From positions 62,001 through 126,000 of the forward strand of contig NZ_NSEB01000011.1 in NCBI RefSeq assembly GCF_002734215.1: a DNA stretch of 64,000 nucleotides, written 5' to 3'. Source of the DNA: Fredinandcohnia onubensis (GTDB lineage: Bacteria; Bacillota; Bacilli; Bacillales; Bacillaceae_L). The position numbers were made by a program, and so were the translations under genes. Numbering within the stretch: position 1 is the stretch's first letter; every line of letters begins with the position of its first letter. Positions 26,071 to 35,955 of the stretch are shown here, one piece after another. The notes below the pieces were generated by a model. The model ran no database searches and was not told the DNA's origin. It saw only the letters and a program-made list of their open reading frames with translations.

Positions 26071-27540
26071 TCATTGATTTTTTGAAAGTTCACTTTTTAA
26101 ATACGATAAAAATTCATTCGCTTTCTTTTCAGGTGGTCTAGTTGCGAGACTCACCCCTACAAATAACACGATAGAAAGAAGCAGTCCCCATACACCTGAC
26201 CCATAGCCAAATGGTTTATACTTCATAGCTTCAAGCAATATTACAACTAATCCACTTATCGTAACACTAGTCATAACCCCTATTGCGGTTCCTTTTTTCC
26301 AAAAGAAAGCTCCGATAATTGCTGGAACCACTACGATTAAACCTGCCGACGATGCAACAGAAAGAACGGCAATTAAATCTAATTGTAATTCTGCGAATCC
26401 ATAAGCGAGAATTGCGATGACAGGAATAATGATTTTTCCTACCTTTAATTGTTGTCTTTCATCCTTCGCTTTAGAGGACATGCCATATACATCTCTCGCA
26501 AAAAGAGAAGAAAGGGTTAATAATATCGAATCGATTGTAGAAATAGCTGCTGCCATAATCGCTACCATGACAATCACCCCTAAAACGACTGGAACATGTT
26601 CGGAAGACAGAAGATTAGGCGTTGCTACATCCGGATTCTCAAGTCCTGGGAATAATAAAATCGCCGAATATCCCCACATTACCGATACAATCGTATAAAT
26701 AAAGCCGAATACGAGGAAACCTAATAACATTTTTCGTAAACTTCCTAAAGATGAAGGCATATATAAACGCTGACTCACCTGAGGATTAGAAAGACTAAAG
26801 AAAATCCATGGAATGGTTAATGATAAAAAGGTAGGAAAACTAAAGTACCCATTCCCCGGTACTGTTAATGAATCTGGGTGACTTGTCCGCAATTCGTTGA
26901 AGAAGCTACCAAACCCACCTAATGCATTTACTAATAAAATAACAACTAGGCTCGAGGAAACAATCATCACAAGCGCCTGGAGGGAATCAGTCCACATGAC
27001 AGAGCGAATTCCAGAAATATATGTAAAAATTAGTGCTAAAATAGTTGCTATAATTGCTCCAGTAGTAAAGCTTATCTCCCCATTTGTAATCCCTTGTAAT
27101 AAATAGCCAACACCCGCTAATTGAACAGCGCTATACGGAATTAGAAAAATACAGCTTGAAATCGAAATAATAGCTGCAACCCTTTTATCATCATAACGAT
27201 CCCCTAACATCTCAGACGGTGTCACATAGCCAAATTTCTTTCCCACAATCCAAAAACGAGGTCCAAAAAAGGCAACAAGAGTAACCCCCATAAAATAAAC
27301 AATTTCAAAACCTAATGCACCTACACCACCACGATAGGTTAAACCAGCTAATCCAACCATCATAAAAGCACTATAAGTCGTTGCGCTATAACTTAAGGCG
27401 GACACAAAACCGTTCATTTTTCGGTTCCCTAAAAAGTAGCCCTCCATATTTACTTGCTTTTCACTTCTTGATAAATAGGCGATAAAAATTGACATCACAA
27501 TATAAATGGCAATTCCCCACCAAACATAAGTAGCACTCAT
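26071..27540 (-). CDS. Sodium:solute symporter (SSS family), YhjB-like
   Basis: A 489-residue membrane protein with 12-13 hydrophobic segments, of the sodium/solute symporter family (TC 2.A.21). Typical features are SYSATTYSAFMMVGLAGLTY in TM2 and the conserved GxR loop with FGYVTPSEMLGDRYDD. It most resembles B. subtilis YhjB; the substrate is unknown. I use ATG 27538-27540 rather than the adjacent in-frame TTG. It is preceded by a 59-residue membrane protein, the arrangement seen for yhjB-yhjC. It may supply a metabolite related to the nucleoside transporter upstream, but this is a guess. Confidence 0.85.
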   Translation of the reverse strand: MSATYVWWGIAIYIVMSIFIAYLSRSEKQVNMEGYFLGNRKMNGFVSALSYSATTYSAFMMVGLAGLTYRGGVGALGFEIVYFMGVTLVAFFGPRFWIVGKKFGYVTPSEMLGDRYDDKRVAAIISISSCIFLIPYSAVQLAGVGYLLQGITNGEISFTTGAIIATILALIFTYISGIRSVMWTDSLQALVMIVSSSLVVILLVNALGGFGSFFNELRTSHPDSLTVPGNGYFSFPTFLSLTIPWIFFSLSNPQVSQRLYMPSSLGSLRKMLLGFLVFGFIYTIVSVMWGYSAILLFPGLENPDVATPNLLSSEHVPVVLGVIVMVAIMAAAISTIDSILLTLSSLFARDVYGMSSKAKDERQQLKVGKIIIPVIAILAYGFAELQLDLIAVLSVASSAGLIVVVPAIIGAFFWKKGTAIGVMTSVTISGLVVILLEAMKYKPFGYGSGVWGLLLSIVLFVGVSLATRPPEKKANEFLSYLKSELSKNQ

Positions 27541-27546
27541 CAATCC

Positions 27547-27726
27547 TCACCTCCAGTTCCGTGTCAGTATGTAATTTATAATAATAATGACTAATGCCAA
27601 AACAATCCACAATAGAAAACTGCCGTACCATGCGGTTACATCTGTTAAAAAAACATAAGGAATGACATAGGCCAACATCACTAAGAAGAGGCATAATAGC
27701 CCCCAAAACGATTCTTTTTTGCTCAT
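27547..27726 (-). CDS. Small membrane protein, YhjC-like (DUF3311)
   Basis: A 59-residue protein with two hydrophobic helices (about residues 8-27 and 36-54) and a basic C-terminus, beginning MSKKESFWGLL. The ATG follows GGGAGGA. Its stop lies 6 bases before the symporter start. Small proteins of this kind accompany SSS transporters (yhjC with yhjB in B. subtilis) and probably act as an accessory subunit. It starts only about 22 bases beyond the nupQ terminator, leaving little space for a separate promoter. Confidence 0.8.
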   Translation of the reverse strand: MSKKESFWGLLCLFLVMLAYVIPYVFLTDVTAWYGSFLLWIVLALVIIIINYILTRNWR

Positions 27727-27748
27727 TATTGTCCTCCCATTTCAATTT

Positions 27749-27779
27749 AAAAAAGGAATGACACTTCTGCCATTCCTTT
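27749..27779 (-). terminator. Rho-independent terminator of the nup operon
   Basis: A 9-bp stem (27752-27760 with 27771-27779), extendable with a bulge, followed by TTTTTTAAA on the minus strand. It lies 12 bases after nupQ. Confidence 0.82.
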
Positions 27780-27791
27780 AAAAGTATAATC

Positions 27792-28745
27792 TTATCGTTT
27801 CCCAGAATCAAATGGCTCTCCCGCTGCTTTAGGTGCTTGAGAAGATTTAGAAAAGATAACCAATGCAATTAAAGTTACCACATATGGGAAAATCTTCAAT
27901 ATGATTGGTGGGACAACTGCAAGCTCTGGGATAACTTGTGAAACGTTCGCAACTGTACTTGCAAAACCAAAGAATAAAGTTGCTCCAAGAATCCCAAGTG
28001 GTTTCCATTGTCCAAAGATTAAAGATGCAAGTGCCAAGAAGCCTAGACCTGAAACTGTTCCAGTAAACTCCCCTGCATACGTTACGATGATAAGTGCCCC
28101 TCCCAAGCCTGAAAAAGCACCTGAAAGTATAACACCTAGATAACGAATTTTTCTAACATTTACACCAGCTGCTTCTGCCGCCTGTGGAAATTCACCACAA
28201 GAACGTAAACGAAGCCCTGTCTTTGTTTTATATAGCACGAACGAGCTTATTAATAAAACAAGTAAGATAAACCAAGTAGTTGGATAGGTTTTCGTAAAAA
28301 ACAAATCTCCAATAACAGGAATCGAGGATAGCCCCGGAATATCTGTTGGTGTAAATCCACTAGTAATACGAATATTCCCACTACCTGTAATATTTCTAGC
28401 TAAAAATACGGTAAGTGCACCTGCAATCATATTGATAGCAGTACCACTGATAATTTGGTTGGCATTTAAGTTAATGCTAGCAAATGCGTGTAAAAGAGAA
28501 AAGAGGATTCCCACAATCGCAGCAACTAATAAACCGATCCACAGAACTAAATTATGGTTTGACATTGTATCTTGAAGATAATAGATCGTTAGGGCACCTG
28601 CAAAAGCTCCAAAGATCATTAGCCCATCTAAGCCAATGTTAACAACACCACTTCGTTCACTGAATAGTCCTCCAAGTGCTGTTATTAGAAGAGGGATTGT
28701 AAAAACAATTGCGTATGGAAAAATCTGTTCAACTAAAGCCCACAT
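27792..28745 (-). CDS. nupQ: Nucleoside ABC transporter, permease NupQ
   Basis: A 317-residue permease of the BPD_transp_2 family with 8-9 transmembrane segments. The family signature is visible in ALGGLFSERSGVVNIGLDGLMIFGAF and in the cytoplasmic loop RSCGEFPQAAEAAGVNVRKIRYLG, the contact helix for the ATPase. With NupN, NupO and NupP it imports (deoxy)nucleosides; in B. subtilis this system takes up guanosine and other nucleosides. The ATG lies 1 base after the nupP stop. It ends the operon at a terminator. Confidence 0.93.
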   Translation of the reverse strand: MWALVEQIFPYAIVFTIPLLITALGGLFSERSGVVNIGLDGLMIFGAFAGALTIYYLQDTMSNHNLVLWIGLLVAAIVGILFSLLHAFASINLNANQIISGTAINMIAGALTVFLARNITGSGNIRITSGFTPTDIPGLSSIPVIGDLFFTKTYPTTWFILLVLLISSFVLYKTKTGLRLRSCGEFPQAAEAAGVNVRKIRYLGVILSGAFSGLGGALIIVTYAGEFTGTVSGLGFLALASLIFGQWKPLGILGATLFFGFASTVANVSQVIPELAVVPPIILKIFPYVVTLIALVIFSKSSQAPKAAGEPFDSGKR

Positions 28746-28746
28746 T

Positions 28747-29811
28747 TTACGCTTCCTCCTTTTTCACAGCTGAACTGTCAGTACGACGTTTTTTGAACTT
28801 ATTCAATAAGCGCTCAATCAAAATACTGGTAGCAGCGAAATAGATAATGATAGCTATAATTGTATTTGCAATCTCTGGAGGGATTTCCGTCATTGCATTC
28901 ATAAACCCTGTTCCAGAATATAGGATTCCAAAAAATACTGCCGCAAAGAACACACCGATTGGACTGTTTGCTCCTAACAATGCTACTGCTATACCATCAA
29001 AACCTTGAGATGGTAAGATCCCGATTTGCATGCTCGTTGCATTTCCTGTATACATCGCAACACCTGCGAGACCAGCTAGTCCACCAGAAATTAACATAGA
29101 TAAAACAATATTTGTATTAACACGCATACCAGCATATTCTGCAGCGTGACGGTTGAAACCAACTGCTTTCAATTCAAATCCCAACGTAGTTTTGTTTATG
29201 ATAAACCCAACAATAATAACCGCAATAACACCTAAAAACAAACCTAAGTTAATATAAGACCCTTGGAACATATCTGTTAAAAATGGTGACCTTAACGTTG
29301 CTTCATCTGGTAACTTTTTTGATTCTGTTTCAAGGAATTCACCTTTGAAATATCCAGGAACTACATAATATACAGTCCAATAAGCAACCCAGTTCATCAT
29401 GATCGTTGAAACAACCTCATGAACATTAAATCTTGCTTTAAGCAATCCTGGTATAAATGCCCATAGAGCACCACCAAGGAATCCTACTAAAATCATTACA
29501 AGGAGAAGAATTGGTCTCGACCAGTCAAATGTTAAGCCAACTGCAGTTGCTAGCAGACCACCTATCAGCATTTGGCCAGAGGCTCCGATATTAAATAAAC
29601 CCGTACGGAAAGCAAAAGCAACCGATAAACCAGTAAAGATTAATGGTGTTGCTGTCGCCAATGTATCCCCGATTCTTGATATATTTTTTAATCCGCCTTG
29701 GAAAAGGTAAGCATACCCTTCAAAAGGATTACTACCGATAAATAGCATTAATAATCCACCGGCAATTAGCCCCAACAGTACCGCGATTAATGAAATAATT
29801 GTATTTCTCAT
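28747..29811 (-). CDS. nupP: Nucleoside ABC transporter, permease NupP
   Basis: The 354-residue partner permease. It has about nine transmembrane helices, the conserved AFRTGLFNIGASGQMLIGG segment and the coupling loop KAVGFNRHAAEYAGMRVN. The start overlaps the nupO stop by four bases (ATGA). The C-terminus is basic and cytosolic (FKKRRTDSSAVKKEEA). Confidence 0.93.
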   Translation of the reverse strand: MRNTIISLIAVLLGLIAGGLLMLFIGSNPFEGYAYLFQGGLKNISRIGDTLATATPLIFTGLSVAFAFRTGLFNIGASGQMLIGGLLATAVGLTFDWSRPILLLVMILVGFLGGALWAFIPGLLKARFNVHEVVSTIMMNWVAYWTVYYVVPGYFKGEFLETESKKLPDEATLRSPFLTDMFQGSYINLGLFLGVIAVIIVGFIINKTTLGFELKAVGFNRHAAEYAGMRVNTNIVLSMLISGGLAGLAGVAMYTGNATSMQIGILPSQGFDGIAVALLGANSPIGVFFAAVFFGILYSGTGFMNAMTEIPPEIANTIIAIIIYFAATSILIERLLNKFKKRRTDSSAVKKEEA

Positions 29812-31334
29812 ACACTTCTCTCCTTACCTACACCCGCCATCATGAGGCCAACCTCATTTTCGTTCGTCTCTGAGGCATTAACAACCCCAATGAGTTCACC
29901 GTTGTTGACGATGGCAATTCGATCAGATAGCTGCAATACTTCATCTAATTCGAGTGAAATTAAAAGTACCGCTTTTCCTTTATCTCGATGAGCGATCAAT
30001 TGTTGATGAATATATTCAATTGAACCAACATCTAATCCACGAGTTGGTTGAACAGCTACTAGCAATTCAGGATCTAATTCAAGCTCACGTCCGATAATTG
30101 CTTTTTGTTGGTTACCACCGGATAAGGTTCTTGCAATTGAAACTTCTCCTTCACCTGAACGCACATCGAAGTTTTCAAGAATCTTCTTTGCATACTCTTT
30201 CATTGCTGATACATTCAGAAGTCCGTGTTTTGAAAATGGACGTTTGTTATATACCTCTAACACCATATTGGATTGAAGTGTGTAATCTAAAACAAGTCCA
30301 CGTTTTTGTCTATCCTCCGGAATATGGGCAATCCCTTTATCAATTCGTTGACGGACAGGGAGATTCGTAATATCTTCCCCATTTAATAGGATTTTTCCTG
30401 ACTCTGCCTTGCGAAGTCCTGTAATCGCTTCCACTAGCTCAGATTGACCATTTCCTTCAACACCAGCGATCCCTACTATTTCACCTTTCTTAACAGTCAG
30501 TGAAAAGTTCTTTAACCCCATTACTTTTCTGTTATTTTTCACAGAAAGAGAATCTATTTCTAATACCATTTCACCTGGTTTGCTTTCTTCTTTATCAACT
30601 TTAAATGATACATGTCTACCAACCATCATTTCAGCTAAACTAGCTTCACTTGAATCAGCAACATTAACTGTTCCAATATATTTTCCACGACGAATAACTG
30701 TACAGCGGTCTGCAACTGCTTTGATTTCCTTTAATTTATGAGTAATGATAATGATTGATTTTCCTTCTTTAATTAAATTACGCATGATTTTCATTAATTC
30801 ATCTATTTCATTTGGAGTTAATACAGCTGTAGGCTCGTCAAAAATAAGCACATCCGCTTCACGGAAGAGCATTTTCATAATTTCAACCCGTTGTTGCATA
30901 CCTACTGAAATGTCTTCTATTTTCGCATGCGGGTCGACATTTAGCCCATAATACTTTGACAATTCTTCAATACGTTTTGCCGCACTATCAATATCAAGGA
31001 CCACACCGCCCTTTAATGGCTCGCTCCCTAATATGATGTTTTCAGTAACTGTAAAATTTTCAACAAGCTTAAAGTGTTGATGCACCATACCAATCCCTAG
31101 ACGGTTTGCCACATTAGGGTTGTTAATATGAACTTGTTCACCATTTACCTTAATGATTCCTTGTTCCGGTTGATACATCCCAAATAATACGCCCATTAGT
31201 GTGGATTTTCCTGCCCCATTTTCACCAAGTAGAGCATGTATCTCTCCCTTTTTCAAAGTAAGAGTGATATTATCATTTGCCACAATACCAGGAAATTCCT
31301 TCCTGATATTCAGCATTTCTACAACATATTCCAT
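29808..31334 (-). CDS. nupO: Nucleoside ABC transporter, ATP-binding protein NupO
   Basis: A 508-residue tandem ATPase. Domain one has the Walker A GENGAGKST (about residue 38) and VLIFDEPTAVLTP. Domain two has GVEGNGQSE in place of a canonical Walker A and LSGGNQQKAIIGREL as signature. A degenerate second site is usual for ribose/nucleoside-type ATPases. The ATG at 31332-31334 is 8 bases after AAGGTGA; the upstream GTG lies within that site. A terminator lies between nupN and this gene, so its level is probably set by read-through. Confidence 0.94.
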   Translation of the reverse strand: MEYVVEMLNIRKEFPGIVANDNITLTLKKGEIHALLGENGAGKSTLMGVLFGMYQPEQGIIKVNGEQVHINNPNVANRLGIGMVHQHFKLVENFTVTENIILGSEPLKGGVVLDIDSAAKRIEELSKYYGLNVDPHAKIEDISVGMQQRVEIMKMLFREADVLIFDEPTAVLTPNEIDELMKIMRNLIKEGKSIIIITHKLKEIKAVADRCTVIRRGKYIGTVNVADSSEASLAEMMVGRHVSFKVDKEESKPGEMVLEIDSLSVKNNRKVMGLKNFSLTVKKGEIVGIAGVEGNGQSELVEAITGLRKAESGKILLNGEDITNLPVRQRIDKGIAHIPEDRQKRGLVLDYTLQSNMVLEVYNKRPFSKHGLLNVSAMKEYAKKILENFDVRSGEGEVSIARTLSGGNQQKAIIGRELELDPELLVAVQPTRGLDVGSIEYIHQQLIAHRDKGKAVLLISLELDEVLQLSDRIAIVNNGELIGVVNASETNENEVGLMMAGVGKERSV

Positions 31335-31409
31335 AGTAGCACTCACCTTTTTAATAGACTCAAATCCTTTTTACACCAGACTTGTGTAGATATTGACATT
31401 TGAGGTTAT

Positions 31410-31445
31410 ATACAAAAGAGACGGATGAAAACAACCGTCTCTTTT
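31410..31445 (-). terminator. Partial terminator inside the nup operon (nupN-nupO)
   Basis: A perfect 11-bp stem (31414-31424 with 31435-31445) follows nupN. Its minus-strand tail is only TTTT then GTATATA, so it should terminate incompletely and make the binding protein more abundant than the membrane components. Confidence 0.65.
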
Positions 31446-31455
31446 TCAACTAATC

Positions 31456-32565
31456 TTACTTGATTAAATTACCTTGTTCACCAGAGACTTTGATTTCATC
31501 AGATTTAATCTTTTCAAAAATCTCTTTAACTTGGTTGACAGTTTCTTCGCTTAAGTTAGGATTTTCTTCTGGAATACCAACTCCATCATTTTTAACATCA
31601 TATGTTAGAGTTTCTCCACCAGGGAATTTTCCATCAAGCTCTTGTTCAATTATTTCTTGAGTTGCATGTGCAAGCTTCTTCATTGCAGATGTTAAAGTAA
31701 TTGATTTTTCACCTTCATAAATTCCTTCAGAATATTGGTCAACGTCAACACCGACCATCCAAACTTCTTCTCCTGCTTTAGCGCGGTTTTTAGCTTCAGT
31801 AAACGCACCTACACCAACACCACCAGCAGCAGCAAAGATTACATTTACACCACGGTCATACATTTGAGCAGCAATTTGTTGACCAGCTGCTGAGTTATCA
31901 AATGAACCTTGATATACTACATTGTCTTCTTTAATACTAAAATTCGTTCCTAGGTTTTCATTTGCATAAGCTAAACCTTGTTGGAAGCCCCAGTTAAATT
32001 TTTGAACAGCTGGAATTTCCATACCACCGATAAATCCAGCTTCTCCTTCTTTTAATTCAAGGGCAGTAGCTACACCAGCTAAGAAACCAGATTCATGTTC
32101 AGCAAAAAATACTGCAACACTGTTGTCAGCAACTGCTGGAACAAAGTCACCTTTGTGTGGGTTACCATCTAGAATGACGAATTTTGCATCTTCATATTTA
32201 GATTGTGCTTGATAGATTGCTGTTTCAAATTTGAAACCTGGTGCTACGATGAATTTATAACCTGCATCGTAAAGGTTGCCCATCTCTTTTAAGTACTCTG
32301 CTTCAGTTGTACCTGCTGGCTTAAGATATTTTTCTTGAATGCCAAGCTCTTCTTTAGCAGCTAGAATTCCTTCCCATGTACCTTGGTTAAATGATTTGTC
32401 ATCAATTGTACCTGCGTCAGTTACCATACCTACTTTAAGATCGGCACCTTTATTATTACCTTCTCCTGAACCTGTTCCTTCTTCGTCTGCGCCTCCACAT
32501 GCACCTAATAATGTACCAGCTGCAAGAAGAAATGCAAGACCAAAACCAGCTTTCTTTTTAAACAT
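31456..32565 (-). CDS. nupN: BMP-family nucleoside-binding lipoprotein NupN
   Basis: The extracellular substrate-binding lipoprotein of the transporter. It has a signal peptide with lipobox LLGAC (Cys near residue 23), a Gly/Glu/Asn-rich linker, and the BMP (basic membrane protein) domain (VGMVTDAGTIDDKSFNQGTWEG, with Asp and Phe residues typical of nucleoside binders). It has 369 residues. The ATG follows GGGGG by 8 bases. The leader carries an orphan Shine-Dalgarno-like sequence and a small hairpin. Confidence 0.95.
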   Translation of the reverse strand: MFKKKAGFGLAFLLAAGTLLGACGGADEEGTGSGEGNNKGADLKVGMVTDAGTIDDKSFNQGTWEGILAAKEELGIQEKYLKPAGTTEAEYLKEMGNLYDAGYKFIVAPGFKFETAIYQAQSKYEDAKFVILDGNPHKGDFVPAVADNSVAVFFAEHESGFLAGVATALELKEGEAGFIGGMEIPAVQKFNWGFQQGLAYANENLGTNFSIKEDNVVYQGSFDNSAAGQQIAAQMYDRGVNVIFAAAGGVGVGAFTEAKNRAKAGEEVWMVGVDVDQYSEGIYEGEKSITLTSAMKKLAHATQEIIEQELDGKFPGGETLTYDVKNDGVGIPEENPNLSEETVNQVKEIFEKIKSDEIKVSGEQGNLIK

Positions 32566-32621
32566 GGATTAACCCCCTATAAATTTTAATAAAAAACAAA
32601 TCCTTATTCTAAATATCTGTT

Positions 32622-32648
32622 AGTAACGGATTACTTATTCACCTCCTT
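32622..32648 (-). promoter_or_regulatory. Orphan Shine-Dalgarno and hairpin in the nupN leader
   Basis: On the minus strand AAGGAGGTGA (32639-32648) is a near-perfect ribosome binding site, but no usable start codon or open frame follows it. Four bases later comes a small hairpin (AGTAA 32622-32626 with TTACT 32631-32635). It may be a stabilising STAB-SD-type element, where a parked ribosome protects the mRNA 5' end. The nearest coding start, nupN, is about 75 bases on. Confidence 0.4.
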
Positions 32649-32671
32649 AAAGTTTGCTTTTTACTTACAAT

Positions 32672-33397
32672 TTATAACACACGTTTTCTAACGACATGGA
32701 ATGAAAACTTATCCGCTCTAAAATAGTTTTGTGAAAAAAGAATTGGTTCATCTTTTTCATCATAATGCATTTGTTTTAATAACAATAATGCTGTCTCAGG
32801 GTCACAGTTTAAGATTGGCGAAATCGTATCGTGATACCCAATCGGCTCAATATAGGTAACCGCGTAGGTTATTTTTCTTCCTGCTTTTTTTTCCAATAAA
32901 TCAAAGAGAGATTCCTCATGTGAATAATTGGCTGGTAAATTTTTTGAAAGAATTTTGTCTATACAGTACACCACAGGCTCGCCATTTGCGGTACGGACTC
33001 TTTCTATTTTTGTAAGTTCTTCAGTTTCCGGACAATTAAAACTCTTTATGTCATTATCCGTAGGTTCTTTTACCGTTCTCGATAAAAAGATCGTCCCAGG
33101 TGACATACCAGCTTGAATAATCATATCTGTAATACTACTTATTTGCTCAATTCCTGAATTAAACAGAGGTTTCGCATTTACAAAGGTACCTACACCATGT
33201 CTTCTAATAATGACGTTTTCTTCTTCAAGAATTCGTAACGCTTCTCTTAAAGTTGCTCTACTAACTCCTAGCTGCTTTGCTAAGAGAAATTCTGATGGTA
33301 GTTTTTCTTTCTCTTTGTAGACACCATTTTCGATATCAAGTCTGATTTGATCTATTACTTGCAAGTACAATGGTCGATTATCTAACTTGATAGTCAT
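32672..33397 (-). CDS. nupR: GntR/HutC-family regulator NupR
   Basis: A 241-residue transcription factor with an N-terminal winged helix (about residues 1-70: [41 protein letters not shown]) and a C-terminal UTRA ligand-binding domain. It corresponds to B. subtilis NupR (YmfC), which represses nupNOPQ; there the regulator and operon are far apart, whereas here the operon follows at once. The ATG has GGAGGAG. An inverted repeat just upstream is a possible operator. Confidence 0.85.
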   Translation of the reverse strand: MTIKLDNRPLYLQVIDQIRLDIENGVYKEKEKLPSEFLLAKQLGVSRATLREALRILEEENVIIRRHGVGTFVNAKPLFNSGIEQISSITDMIIQAGMSPGTIFLSRTVKEPTDNDIKSFNCPETEELTKIERVRTANGEPVVYCIDKILSKNLPANYSHEESLFDLLEKKAGRKITYAVTYIEPIGYHDTISPILNCDPETALLLLKQMHYDEKDEPILFSQNYFRADKFSFHVVRKRVL

Positions 33398-33425
33398 CTG
33401 CTACTCCTCCATTTTTATGTATAGT

Positions 33426-33441
33426 CATCAGACCTCTGATG
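33426..33441 (-). promoter_or_regulatory. Inverted repeat upstream of nupR, possible operator
   Basis: CATCAGA-N2-TCTGATG is a perfect 7-bp inverted repeat ending 29 bases before the nupR start codon, next to two direct copies of ATGTTA (33440-33456). A weak TATATT box lies upstream. Autoregulation by NupR is inferred. Confidence 0.4.
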
Positions 33442-33515
33442 TTAGACCGATGTTAATCCGAATTAAATATATCATCTTTTCAAAAAGAAATAAATAAGAA
33501 TTGCGTAATTTGTCG

Positions 33516-33543
33516 AAAAAAAAGAAGAGCAACTGCTCTTCTT
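33516..33543 (-). terminator. Rho-independent terminator of spoIIIE
   Basis: A perfect 10-bp stem (33522-33531 with 33534-33543; the real loop will open the closing pairs) followed by TTTTTT on the minus strand. Confidence 0.88.
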
Positions 33544-33602
33544 ATGTCAAGAATAAGTCAAATGACACTTGCTTTTCAAACTGGAACTTTACTCAAAAAA
33601 AA

Positions 33603-35933
33603 CTAACTTCCTACTTCTTCATTTTTTGAAGAAATTAGCACTGCTCTTGGCTTGCTACCCTCGTAAGGACCAACTACACCTCTTGCCTCCATAGCGTCAA
33701 TCAATCTTGCAGCTCTTGTATAACCTACTCGAAATCTACGTTGTAACATTGAGACAGATGCCGTTTGCATTTCAATTACAAGCTGAACAGCATCATCATA
33801 TAATTCATCATCCACTTCTTCTGTTGTTTCAACGGTATCGGTAGGAATCATTTCTTCTTGATATTGAGCTTTTTGCTGGGCAATTACAAAGTTAACAACC
33901 TCTTCAACTTCGTCATCTGATAAAAAGGCTCCCTGAACACGTACAGGTTTTGATGCTCCAACAGGTAGGAATAGCATATCACCTCGTCCTAACAGCTTTT
34001 CTGCTCCACCCATATCTAAAATCGTTCTTGAATCAGTTTGAGAGGATACACTAAAAGCTATTCGGGAAGGGATATTGGCTTTAATAACCCCTGTGATAAC
34101 ATCTACTGATGGTCTTTGTGTTGCTATGATTAAGTGAATTCCAGCAGCTCGTGCCATTTGTGCTAGACGAGTGATAGAATCCTCAACATCTGTTGAAGCG
34201 ACCATCATAAGATCTGCTAGTTCATCTACGATTACAATAATATAAGGAAGAGTTGGTTGTTTCGCCTCTTCTTCACTATTATGGCGACGAACATATTCAT
34301 TATAACCTTCAATATTTCTTGTGTGGGTATGGGAGAATAATTCATATCTTCGTTCCATTTCATTTACGACTTTCTTAAGAGCTTGTGACGCCTTCTTAGG
34401 ATCGGTCACAACAGGAGCCAATAAATGTGGTATTCCATTATAGACATTTAACTCAACCATTTTCGGGTCAATCATCATCATTTTTACTTCATGTGGTTTG
34501 GCCCTCATAAGCACGCTAGTAATGATGCCATTAATACAAACACTCTTACCACTACCTGTTGCACCTGCTACTAACAAGTGAGGCATTTTGTTTAGTTCAG
34601 CGAATTTGGCTTCACCTGAGATATCCCTGCCAAGTCCAATTAACAATTTAGCATCTGAGCGCTGGGGTTCAGTATCTTCAAGTACCTCCCGTAAAGATAC
34701 TACAGCAATTTCAGAATTAGGAACCTCGATTCCAACTGCCGATTTTCCAGGAATTGGAGCTTCAATCCGGATATCTTTTGCAGCTAATGCAAGGGCTAGG
34801 TCATCACTTAAATTTACGATTTTACTAACTTTAACGCCAACATCCGGGTATACCTCATATTTTGTTACAGCAGGACCAAGGTGGACTTTTGTAACCTTTG
34901 CCTTTACACCAAAGCTATGGAATGTTTTCTCTAGCTTTCTAGCATTTTCATAAATATTTTCATGTTCTGCGCTTTGACTAGTTTGCTTTGGTGGATGTAG
35001 CAACTCAATCGGTGGTAACTCATAATCAACATTCTCAAGCTCACCTTCTGTAAAGGTGATTGGCATCTTTTCATCATTATCTTCTTCTGCGACTTTTTGT
35101 TTTTGCTGATGTTTTTCAGGTTGAGCAACTTGTTCTTTTGTGTAGGCCTTATCCGCAAAGTTTGAAATAATCGGTTCAATAGGAATTTCAACTGGTGCTT
35201 CATCGATATCATCATCTGTTGAAACTTGAGCATCCTTACTTTTATGCTCCTTTTTCTTTTTCTGCTTTTCTTTTTTAGGCTGGTTCTTGCGTTGATGAAA
35301 CCAATTCACTATGTCATCCATAAATGCAATCCATTGATTTCGTATAAATGAAACAACTGGGCCAAAGATTTTTGCAATTGTATCGTGAAGTGATTTTCCA
35401 GTAACAAGTACACCACCAATGACGATTAAAAAGACAGAGATAATTTTTGTCCCCGCTTCATCAAATAAAAAATAAGAAGCTGCAAAAAGGATTGAACCAA
35501 TCATTCCTCCGCCTAAATCAGTAGTACTTGTATCACCATTTACAACAGCCCAAAACATGCTCCAGGTATTTTTAATAACACTTGGATCAGTAAATTTGCC
35601 TTCGTTAGTTTGTAAATTAAATAATGGAATATGACTTAATAACAGCATGGCGCTTATAATTAAGTAGACACCAATCAATTGCCTAGTAATAATTTTCGGA
35701 AAGGATCGATTCCAAATAATATACAGTGAAATAAGCAATAATCCAATTAATCCAAGAATGTCCCAATTTCCAAGGAAAAATCGAAATAAATAGACAAGAC
35801 CTGTTCCTACCGTGCCAAGTCTTGCTAAACCAATACAAGCTAAAGCTAATAATAATAATCCTAGCAATTCAAATTTAAGAGTTTTTTTCCATTCATCTTT
35901 CCGCTTCGACTGTCTACGTTTTCGTTTTGCCAT
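33603..35933 (-). CDS. spoIIIE: DNA translocase SpoIIIE/FtsK
   Basis: SpoIIIE is the septal ATP-driven pump that moves the chromosome into the forespore and clears DNA trapped by division. The 776 residues comprise four N-terminal transmembrane helices (about 25-180), a Lys/Glu/Gln-rich linker (about 215-330), the motor with Walker A GATGSGKS (near residue 456) and Walker [14 protein letters not shown], and a C-terminal gamma winged helix ([24 protein letters not shown]) that reads polar SRS sequences. The position next to ylzJ-tepA matches B. subtilis spoIIIE. A hairpin lies in its short leader. Confidence 0.95.
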   Translation of the reverse strand: MAKRKRRQSKRKDEWKKTLKFELLGLLLLALACIGLARLGTVGTGLVYLFRFFLGNWDILGLIGLLLISLYIIWNRSFPKIITRQLIGVYLIISAMLLLSHIPLFNLQTNEGKFTDPSVIKNTWSMFWAVVNGDTSTTDLGGGMIGSILFAASYFLFDEAGTKIISVFLIVIGGVLVTGKSLHDTIAKIFGPVVSFIRNQWIAFMDDIVNWFHQRKNQPKKEKQKKKKEHKSKDAQVSTDDDIDEAPVEIPIEPIISNFADKAYTKEQVAQPEKHQQKQKVAEEDNDEKMPITFTEGELENVDYELPPIELLHPPKQTSQSAEHENIYENARKLEKTFHSFGVKAKVTKVHLGPAVTKYEVYPDVGVKVSKIVNLSDDLALALAAKDIRIEAPIPGKSAVGIEVPNSEIAVVSLREVLEDTEPQRSDAKLLIGLGRDISGEAKFAELNKMPHLLVAGATGSGKSVCINGIITSVLMRAKPHEVKMMMIDPKMVELNVYNGIPHLLAPVVTDPKKASQALKKVVNEMERRYELFSHTHTRNIEGYNEYVRRHNSEEEAKQPTLPYIIVIVDELADLMMVASTDVEDSITRLAQMARAAGIHLIIATQRPSVDVITGVIKANIPSRIAFSVSSQTDSRTILDMGGAEKLLGRGDMLFLPVGASKPVRVQGAFLSDDEVEEVVNFVIAQQKAQYQEEMIPTDTVETTEEVDDELYDDAVQLVIEMQTASVSMLQRRFRVGYTRAARLIDAMEARGVVGPYEGSKPRAVLISSKNEEVGS

Positions 35934-35955
35934 ACTACACCTACTCTACCTATCA

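Noticed and set aside
27461-27868. 135-codon minus-strand frame between nupQ and the symporter
   Set aside because: It overlaps the ends of nupQ and the terminator and covers the 59-residue YhjC-like gene in another frame. The small gene has a ribosome binding site and a membrane-protein pattern, this frame does not.
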